Shown here in pieces: positions 1-5,415 of a stretch of DNA of 8,972 nt. Source of the stretch: Ruminococcaceae bacterium UBA5905 (lineage in GTDB: Bacteria > Bacillota > Clostridia > Oscillospirales > Acutalibacteraceae). Numbering within the stretch: the stretch's first letter is position 1; each line of letters starts with the position of its first letter. Position numbers and translations under genes: made by a program. The notes beneath the pieces were generated by a model. It was not told the DNA's origin. It ran no database searches and saw nothing but the letters and a program-made list of their open reading frames with translations. The stretch spans positions 1 through 8,972 of the forward strand of contig DJEF01000012.1 in assembly GCA_002431285.1 (NCBI GenBank), read 5' to 3'.

Positions 1-171
1 GTGCGGAACGGATAAACGCTGAAAGCATCTAAGCGTGAAGCCGACCCTAAGATAAGATATCCCACTGAGTAATCAGGTAAGATCCCACGAAGACTACGTG
101 GTAGATAGGCTGCGTGTGTAAGTGCAGTGATGCATTGAGCTTGGCAGTACTAATCGATCGAGGGCTTGACC
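1..171 (+). rRNA. 23S ribosomal RNA, 3' end (partial)
   Basis: This is the last ~170 nt of large-subunit rRNA. It is recognised from the conserved 3' segment: GGATAAACGCTGAAAGCATC, then the AAGCC...AAGATAAGAT stretch, and TACTAATCGATCGAGGGCTTGACC at the end. The terminal CTTGACC (165-171) is the strand that pairs with GGTCAAG at the 23S 5' end in Clostridia-type operons, so the mature end is placed at about 171. The rest of the gene lies upstream of the window. No open frame here is meaningful. Confidence 0.97.
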
Positions 172-183
172 TAAGCGGTCAAG
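165..183 (+). other. Hairpin at the 23S 3' boundary
   Basis: CTTGACC (165-171) is followed, after a 5-nt loop TAAGC, by GGTCAAG (177-183), giving a perfect 7-bp stem. The right arm is the sequence expected at the 5' end of 23S, so it could compete for the 23S 3' strand in the precursor. That role is inference; the stem itself is seen directly. Confidence 0.45.
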
Positions 184-303
184 GAGATGGAAGAATCCTT
201 AAGAGGAGTGCTGAACGGAGTGATGACCGTTTGGTGTGGCGCAGGAATGCGTTGTTCTTGAGAGAGCATGATTTCGTAAGCTTTATCCGGTTTTGAGGGT
301 CCT

Positions 304-326
304 CGAGTTCGACGAAGTCGAACTCG
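304..326. other. Perfect hairpin in the 23S-5S spacer
   Basis: CGAGTTCGAC (304-313) and GTCGAACTCG (317-326) form a perfect 10-bp stem with a GAA triloop. No T-run follows, so it is more likely a processing or structural element of the rRNA precursor than a terminator. Confidence 0.6.
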
Positions 327-339
327 TCCGATATTCACT

Positions 340-364
340 TGCGGGCTTAGACAGCCCGCATTTT
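340..364 (+). terminator. Terminator-like hairpin between 23S and 5S
   Basis: TGCGGGCT (340-347) pairs with AGCCCGCA (353-360) across a 5-nt loop, and TTTT follows at once. This is the shape of a weak intrinsic terminator. A terminator between 23S and 5S would be unexpected, because rRNA operons are normally co-transcribed with antitermination. It may instead be an RNase processing stem. Confidence 0.45.
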
Positions 365-438
365 GCAGGGGCAAAAAGGGTGGATGTTGGCGGTTGGTAG
401 TGTCTGTTTAAGGATGGAAAGTCCTGTGGATAGAAATA

Positions 439-554
439 GTTGGTGCTGATGACGGTGAGGGTACACCCGTTCCCATCCCGAACACGGCAGTTAAGCTCAC
501 TGGTGCTGACAATACTTGGCTGGAAGCGGCCCGGGACGATAAGTAGGTGCCAAC
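439..554 (+). rRNA. rrf: 5S ribosomal RNA
   Basis: The highly conserved 5S core is visible: ACACCCGTTCCCATCCCGAACACGG then AGTTAAGC. The ends were set by helix I: GTTGGTGCT at 439-447 pairs with AGGTGCCAAC at 545-554 with a few G-U pairs. The length of 116 nt is normal. It lies about 267 nt after 23S, in the same direction, and a perfect terminator-type hairpin begins at its last base. Confidence 0.95.
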
Positions 555-602
555 ACAAAGAGAGAGACCACTGTGCAACGCATAGTGGTCTCTCTCTTTG
601 TG
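554..602 (+). terminator. rRNA operon terminator hairpin
   Basis: CACAAAGAGAGAGACCACT (554-572) and AGTGGTCTCTCTCTTTGTG (584-602) are perfect reverse complements: a 19-bp stem with an 11-nt loop directly after 5S. The T-run is only the TTT inside the 3' arm, but position and length make it the likely end of the rRNA transcript. Confidence 0.85.
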
Positions 603-617
603 AGTTGCAGATACTTC

Positions 618-660
618 GAATACGGGAAGAGCGATGCAGTGCATTGCTCTTCCCGTATTC
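618..660. repeat. Long hairpin leading into the tandem repeats
   Basis: GAATACGGGAAGAGC (618-632) is the exact reverse complement of GCTCTTCCCGTATTC (646-660). The inner bases continue the pairing with one G-U, giving a stem of up to ~20 bp with a very small loop. The last nine bases of the right arm (652-660) are also the first bases of the tandem repeat unit. No T-run follows, so a terminator role is doubtful. Confidence 0.75.
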
Positions 661-1036
661 AGCGCGCAGGCGGTATAACCTCCTGTATGCGTATCTGCTC
701 AACCCCCGCGCGGGTAGGTCGCCAACGGGACGCGTGCATACTCCGAATCCATATATCCTGCGTTGTAGACACTTTCCAACACGCACAGACCGGTGCAGCA
801 CACCACGTACCCGTATTCAGCGCGCAGGCGGTATAACCTCCTGTATGCGTATCCGCTCAATTCCTGCGCGGGTAGGTCGCCAACGGGACGCGTGCATACT
901 CCGAATCCCATATATCCCGTGTTGTAGACACTTTCCAATACGCACAGACCGGTGCGGCGCACCACGTACCCGTATTCAGCGCGCAGGCAGTATGGTCTCC
1001 TGTATACGTAGCTGCTTAACCCTGCGCGGGTAGGTC
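652..1036. repeat. Direct tandem repeat of ~158 bp, about 2.4 copies
   Basis: Copies start with CCCGTATTCAGCGCGCAGGC at 652, 810 and 969, so the period is 158-159 bp. The third copy stops after GCGCGGGTAGGTC, at about 1036. The copies are close to identical with scattered substitutions, for example CTGCGTTG versus CCGTGTTG. The unit contains an imperfect inverted repeat, AGGCGGT-ATA-ACCTCCT. Frames across the unit give repeated arginine- and cysteine-rich peptides (RIQRAG, PARVG) with no protein-like composition and no ribosome binding site. The block is best read as non-coding repeat DNA after the rRNA operon. Confidence 0.85.
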
Positions 1037-1305
1037 AAATACATAAAATTGGGGCCGCTTGTGCTATGTGTACGATGCGTCCTGGTGCCGGAAAGAGTCG
1101 ATCTTCGGCGTCAAAAAAAGACACTGCACGTCGTGCGGCACCCCTACGCCATTTGCCATTTGCGTATATAGCGGTTAAGCGATCCGGCATCCCCGTTTGG
1201 GTGGTAGTCGCCGGTTGCAGCATCGGCGCACCACGTTTTTTCCTCTATGTCCGGCGGACTGTGTGGACACATTTGGATGTGCACCATCAGCACATTTTAA
1301 GAGCG

Positions 1306-1346
1306 GCAATTGCAGGGTGTGAATGTTTTTCACATCCTGCAATTGC
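1306..1346. repeat. Array palindrome extended by 11-bp matching flanks
   Basis: GCAATTGCAGG (1306-1316) and CCTGCAATTGC (1336-1346) are perfect inverted arms around the 17-bp core at 1318-1334. The whole element is a 41-bp near-perfect palindrome able to form a long hairpin. It is the longest inverted repeat among the array copies. The copy at 1435 has shorter extended arms (AAATATGTG 1430-1438 and CACATATTT 1448-1456). Confidence 0.8.
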
Positions 1347-1451
1347 TATTTTCCTGTCGGTTTGCTCTGAGCGGTACGTGCCGCCTATTCCGCGCCATAT
1401 TGTTTGCTCCGAACCAGCTATGGTGCAGGAAATATGTGCATATTCTTCACA

Positions 1452-1969
1452 TATTTACCATCCGACGGTGCTGGGCAAACATCTCCGGCGGTGCGGTATG
1501 CGTGTGCATATATGGTCTACATTCGGCAGAACGGATAGACAAAACGGTCGGGGGATATCGGTTCCCGAAACGGAATTTTGCCCGTGTTATTTGCCACATC
1601 ACGTCCATCGCTTGATGAGGGCAAGCTCACCCGTCGGCACATCTTTTCGGTGTTTTCGCCCTCTTTGCCTTGACCCGGTGCCAGTAAGCCTTCGTCTCAA
1701 AGGATAAACCACAGTCGGCTGATGCAAGGCAGTTTTGCGCACAAAACCGGGTTCGCTCCTGTCAAACGATGGGACCAATACGACAGTGTTGCCGCGTTCC
1801 TCGTCTGACCCTATGAAAGAATCTTTGCACACCCAATCGAAAAATTTCGGCAAATAGCGTTTCTTAGCGGCGGGATGCCGGCGTACGCTGAGCGGAGGGA
1901 AACCATGCCGATAATAGCGCGGTTTGACTGAAAAAGCCGCTGCACCTCGATGACGTTGTCTGCCGAAAG
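1452..1969. other. Gene-free stretch inside the palindrome array
   Basis: This ~500-bp stretch holds no array motif. Open frames cross it on both strands (to 1707 on +, 1599-1985 on -), but the products are arginine/histidine-rich with no recognisable motif or ribosome binding site, and the minus-strand start falls inside an array palindrome. I see no RNA gene or mobile-element ends. Confidence 0.4.
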
Positions 1970-3084
1970 TGTGAAAAATATTCACGCTACTCCTTGCAGT
2001 CTGTCCTGTCGCTGCCTATCTTTTGTCCCTTTTTATTGTGCGCTCCGGTCGGAATGAACAGGTGCATAGGGTGCACATCCGAAGAAGAGGCTGTATTTGA
2101 CACACGAAGAATAGGCAAAATGTGAAAAACATTCACATTTATGCTTGTAGCCATCTTGTGCCGTGCTCGGATCGAGCTGTATGCATTGACCACGTGCACA
2201 TTCTTCACATTTTGGTAGAATGTGTACACGGCAGAGTGCGGGTATCCACTGTGTGGGCGGACGTGAATATACTTCACATACCCATACCCAATCGAAACGC
2301 TGCGAAAATGGATCTGACCGAGCCAAAGCAATTGCGGGCCGGACTGTGAAGTATATGCACATCTAGCCATGTCGTCGGTGCGGTGCGCAGAATCTGCTGG
2401 CTGAATGTGCAGCTGGTTCACACATTACAGGCGCAATATGTAATAGCAACGAGATTCACAGTCGCGGCTGGTTAATACGCGCAGCCCATAGGTGCGTATC
2501 ATTCACACATATAGGAGTGACTGTTCCCGCGATGTGAAAAATGTTCACATTGTACACTGCTGTTTAGTCTTATTCAGATACACCCGGATCACATCGTGTG
2601 CATCACTTGTTGGTATCAACCGGGGGATAGATGGTCTGCTTGTATCTATGTGAACATTCTTCACCAACTGTTCAGTCTTCCGCTCCCATGCGCGCCCAAG
2701 TTGTAGTTGCTGCGCGAGTGGGTGATGGCGCAGGGGGGGAGATATGGAGTCTGGATGGGTGAGCGAGTGAACTGTGCAGACGGATCACGTGTTGCACCCT
2801 TTGCGTGGGGAGATATGCCAAGGCAGTGTGTGAACATTCTTCACATTTCGTTCATTCGGACTCACAACATCCGTTTCCACCCCAATGATGTGAATGTTTT
2901 TCACATCGCTGTGGTGAGAGCGAAAACCTCTGAACGAGATGTGTTTCCGGATGCGATGGGGCAGCGGCACCACTTGGAGTGTACCGCGTTTGAAACCCTT
3001 ATTCATAGAACCATTTCCCTCCATGGCAAAACAATTTCTTTGTGCATATTTTATATAATATTTTCTTGTTTTCCGTAAAAGATA

Positions 3085-3113
3085 TTGACATATACATCGA
3101 ATATCGGTATAAT
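3085..3113 (+). promoter_or_regulatory. Consensus sigma-A promoter for the amidase gene
   Basis: TTGACA (3085-3090) and TATAAT (3108-3113) match the vegetative consensus exactly, with a 17-bp spacer. Transcription should start near 3120. The open frame extends back through the promoter, so any start upstream of about 3120 can be excluded. The last array palindrome ends 180 bp before the -35. Confidence 0.9.
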
Positions 3114-3122
3114 ACAACTGAA

Positions 3123-3171
3123 GGGGGAGGAAAGGAGGGCGCGAAAAGCCGCCGGGAACAGCGGACTCCCC
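3123..3171 (+). promoter_or_regulatory. Leader with a strong Shine-Dalgarno but no nearby start
   Basis: AAAGGAGGG (3131-3139) is a near-perfect ribosome binding sequence, yet no ATG, GTG or TTG lies within the normal 5-12 nt downstream in any frame. The first GTG is at 3172. GGGGA (3124-3128) can pair with TCCCC (3167-3171), and CCGC with GCGG inside it, so the purine tract may sit in a leader hairpin. No known riboswitch class was recognised; the likely leader is only about 50-85 nt. Confidence 0.4.
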
Positions 3172-3201
3172 GTGAGTGGCATAAACCGATTCAGAGAAAG
3201 A

Positions 3202-4412
3202 GTGCGTGAAAATGAAAAGCACATTTCGACAAAGAAGGTTTATACAGTCATTCTGATCGGCGCCCTATTTACAACCGGTATTACTGCAAGCGGCAAGGTG
3301 TATGTGCAAAAGTCAGAAAAACAGCCCTTGTCGTTAGTCGATTTGGAACCGTCTATACCGCTGGAAGTTCCTGCTCTTAAGGATGTGGAGGAAATATCCA
3401 CCCAATATCCCCTCATGGCGGACGGAACGCAACATAATTTGTACGGTGCTTTCAACGATCCCGACCGCGCCTGTGCCGCCATAGAGGAAAAAATTGCGCC
3501 GCTTTTGCAAGCAGTGCGCCGGGAAAAGCGGCTGCCGCCGCTGACGCCTGCCACGGTGGAGCGATATCATGCGGCCGTCCTCGAGTATTGGCAGCAGCAG
3601 ATCGACAGCGGGGAGAGCGCGATCTTGAGTCAATACAGCGATCGGTATTTTTCATGGGAGTGTTTTAAGCAGATTTTTGATAGCTATAAAGAAAATGAAG
3701 AAATCGTAAAAATCGCGTTTGGCGAGGAAAAAGTCGATCAATACGCAGAAGCCGCGACGACGATGGAAGTGGATGCAACTGTTTTGGACAAAATAGGAAT
3801 GCTGTTACCGTACACCACACCTCTGGCCATAGAGACGGAGCAAACCTTGCGGCTCATGCAAAATGCCGAAGTGATGACCATCGTCAATGGCTTCGACGTG
3901 GACAAAGGGACTCTTTATGCAAGAAAATATGCAACAAGTCCCAATACGGGCAGCTATTATTATTTTTCACACGGCGATTGCACCAATTTTGTTTCTCAAA
4001 TCCTGGAAAACGGCGGCGTGGCGCAGCAGGTGTACGCTTCGATTTCCCAGGGGTGGTGGCATAAAGTGACTAATCACACACACACTCCACCTCGTGGACG
4101 TCGGCAAGCACATACCCGCGCTATATGGGGCGCGGGTATTCCACCAAGGATTTTCGTGCTTTTTCCTATAAGGTGCAAGAAGGTGATTTCATCGCAAAGG
4201 ACAGCACCGGAAAGGGTACCTATGGACATATGGGGTATGTAAGCCGGTTGTCGGACAACACCCATGAATTCACCAAAAACGGTGTGCAATTCAGAAATTT
4301 TCAGGTAGCGCAACACACGGATAACTACAATTCCTGGTGCAACGGCACCGTGAACAACTGGTCCGTCGGCAGCGGAACGAGTCTCTATTGTATAGTAAAG
4401 GAGAGCTGTGTC
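3202..4412 (+). pseudogene. Exported Amidase_6-domain protein, frameshifted in a CA repeat
   Basis: The predicted product is an exported or membrane-anchored cell-wall hydrolase of the putative amidase domain family (Amidase_6, cysteine-hydrolase-like). From GTG 3202, residues 13-30 (VYTVILIGALFTTGITAS) form a signal peptide or anchor. A helical linker of ~200 residues follows, then the domain: YARKYA, DCTNFVSQIL with the likely catalytic Cys at residue 260, and GGVAQQV...GWWH. In this frame the protein goes off at about 4085 and stops at 4242. The missing part continues in another frame: GRGYSTKDF, EGDFIAKD, GHMGYVS with the likely catalytic His at 4227-4229, and VAQHTDNY. One extra CA in the (CA)5C tract at 4075-4085 explains the shift exactly: removing it gives WWHKVTNHTHSTSW...YMGRGYSTKDF. 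The start is uncertain; GTG 3172 is an alternative and neither has a strong ribosome binding site. The break could be a pseudogene, phase variation or a sequencing error. The end given is where the membrane gene starts; there is no stop there. Confidence 0.8.
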
Positions 4413-4919
4413 GTGAGAACGAATATAAAGCCTATTGACCGGGTGTGGACGGCGCTGTTGCCGATTTCCTTTGCGGGCCAGCTCCTGTGCGCCTTTCTGG
4501 CGCGGGCACGGGTGGATGCCGACGTAGTGCCGCTCGTAGTGCAATCGTGGCAGCAGGAGGCGCAGTTTTCTTTCCGGCCGTCGGATTCTATGTCCTGGAC
4601 GCTGATGGGGTATATGGGCAAACAGGCGATGGCCGGCATCCTGCTGTTCTTCCTCGGTGCGGTCGCCTGCATCGGGCTGGCGGTGTCGCTGCGGCGCTGG
4701 TGGATGACCCTGACAGCGGCCCTGTACAGCGGGCTGGCGGTGGGGATTTCCGTGCCCTTCGCGCTGGGGTATTGCGGCCATGTGTTCACAAAGCTGCTGC
4801 TGGTATCCGTGCCGTACTTTTTACTGTACCGGGTCTTCGGCATCGTCCTGTGGGGGGTGCTGGCGGCGTTGACCGCCGTGGGTACCGTTGGCGGCTGTCG
4901 GACGGAACGGACGCGATAA
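4413..4919 (+). CDS. Small polytopic membrane protein, unknown family
   Basis: The 168-residue product has about four hydrophobic segments: near residues 10-25 (WTALLPISFAGQLLCAF), 70-88 (AMAGILLFFLGAVACIGLAV), 95-115 (LTAALYSGLAVGISVPFAL) and 123-155 (LLLVSVPYFLLY...LAALTAVGTVGG). I do not recognise the family; the VanZ-type motifs I looked for are absent. GTG 4413 was chosen because AAAGGAG (4397-4403) sits 9 nt upstream and a basic, Met-like start (VRTNIKPIDRVW) precedes the first helix. The same frame is open upstream through the amidase C-terminus without a stop. It could therefore be translated as a C-terminal membrane extension of the amidase, or by internal initiation. A terminator follows 33 bp after the stop. 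Confidence 0.65.
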   Translation: MRTNIKPIDRVWTALLPISFAGQLLCAFLARARVDADVVPLVVQSWQQEAQFSFRPSDSMSWTLMGYMGKQAMAGILLFFLGAVACIGLAVSLRRWWMTLTAALYSGLAVGISVPFALGYCGHVFTKLLLVSVPYFLLYRVFGIVLWGVLAALTAVGTVGGCRTERTR

Positions 4920-4952
4920 AACCGAAAATAGTTGCCTGCTACGCTGAAAAAT

Positions 4953-4996
4953 GCCCCGTGTTCGGTGATCCGGACACGGGGCTGTGCTTTTCTTGG
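4953..4996 (+). terminator. Terminator of the amidase/membrane protein unit
   Basis: GCCCCGTGTTCGG (4953-4965) pairs with CCGGACACGGGGC (4970-4982), 13 bp with one G-U and a TGAT loop. A T-rich tail, TGTGCTTTTCTT, follows. Its place just after the stop at 4919 fits the end of the transcript. Confidence 0.8.
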
Positions 4997-5312
4997 GGGA
5001 TATCGTTGCTCACCGGGGAATTCCGGCGCGGGATGCGCGACTTCCCCCATTACTTCCGACGGGCATACGCTTCGGCGGGGAGGGTCGTAAGACGCCCTTC
5101 GTCCCGGTCCTGAGATACGGAAATCTCTGCATAGCTGCCGCCTTAGGGATAACAGCAGTCCGCTGTCCAGTCGCCGAATAAAGCCGTGCACAGTGGTTGC
5201 GTCGATGGATGTTTGCGGTGGGCGATCCGTTCAAACCGCCGTTTCATGCGCGTACGGCTTTGACTGCCCCGGCTCAATCGTCAAAAACCCTGTGCTCAGA
5301 GAATATTTGCTG
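4997..5312. other. Gene-free stretch before the transporter promoter
   Basis: About 315 bp between a terminator and a promoter. Short frames cross it on both strands, but none has a ribosome binding site or recognisable motif. No array palindrome, RNA gene or repeat was seen. It may contain remains of a lost gene, but nothing identifies one. Confidence 0.4.
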
Positions 5313-5341
5313 TTGCCTTTTCGGCTGCTTGCCGCTATACT
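5313..5341 (+). promoter_or_regulatory. Promoter of the MMPL transporter gene
   Basis: TTGCCT (5313-5318) and TATACT (5336-5341) are separated by 17 bp. Each differs from the sigma-A consensus at two or fewer positions. The predicted start of transcription is ~65 bp before the ATG at 5416. A small hairpin, GGTGC-GCTC-GCACC (about 5349-5362), lies in the leader. Confidence 0.65.
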
Positions 5342-5415
5342 ATACACATGGTGCGCTCGCACCGATGCACAAAAAATCACCCGGATACGATCCGGTCTGA
5401 ACGGGAGAAAACAGT

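Larger units (their letters stand above)
1278..2905. repeat. Array of ~15 17-bp palindromes, TGTGAA-N5-TTCACA
   Basis: Good copies start at 1318, 1435, 1970, 2121, 2193, 2262, 2345, 2406, 2533, 2649, 2829 and 2889. More degenerate ones start at 1278, 2061, 2491 and 2773. Each is 17 bp, with half-sites TGTGAA or TGTGCA and TTCACA around a 5-bp centre. The centre is not random: it reads CATTC, TATTC, TGTTT or TATAC in one orientation, so an orientation can be given. Copies at 1970, 2121, 2345 and 2533 are reversed. Centre-to-centre spacing is 42-124 bp, apart from a gap between about 1452 and 1969. The half-sites resemble CRP/FNR-family sites, but the TGTGA to TCACA gap is 7 rather than 6. The DNA between copies is unrelated and holds no credible gene. 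The factor that reads the site is unknown. Confidence 0.85.

Noticed and set aside
440..1033. 197-residue open frame on the + strand
   Set aside because: It begins inside 5S rRNA and runs through the terminator hairpin and tandem repeats.
1066..1707. 213-residue open frame on the + strand
   Set aside because: No ribosome binding site or recognisable motif, composition unlike a protein, and it runs across array palindromes that give repeat-derived peptides.
1599..1985. 128-residue open frame on the - strand
   Set aside because: Its start lies inside an array palindrome, it has no ribosome binding site, and the sequence is arginine-rich with no family resemblance.
1278..2905. CRISPR array
   Set aside because: The repeats are only 17 bp and palindromic, occur in both orientations, and have irregular spacing from 42 to over 100 bp. 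No cas gene is nearby.
1278..2905. Classical CRP binding sites
   Set aside because: The TGTGA and TCACA half-sites are 7 bp apart rather than 6, and a cluster of ~15 sites far from a promoter is not how CRP sites are usually placed. A related regulator remains possible.
1037..3080. Insertion sequence or integrated element
   Set aside because: No transposase or integrase fragment, terminal inverted repeats or target duplication could be seen.
3120..3201. Riboswitch (ydaO/c-di-AMP type) before the amidase
   Set aside because: Wall hydrolases often carry one, but the leader is too short and the conserved core sequences were not found.
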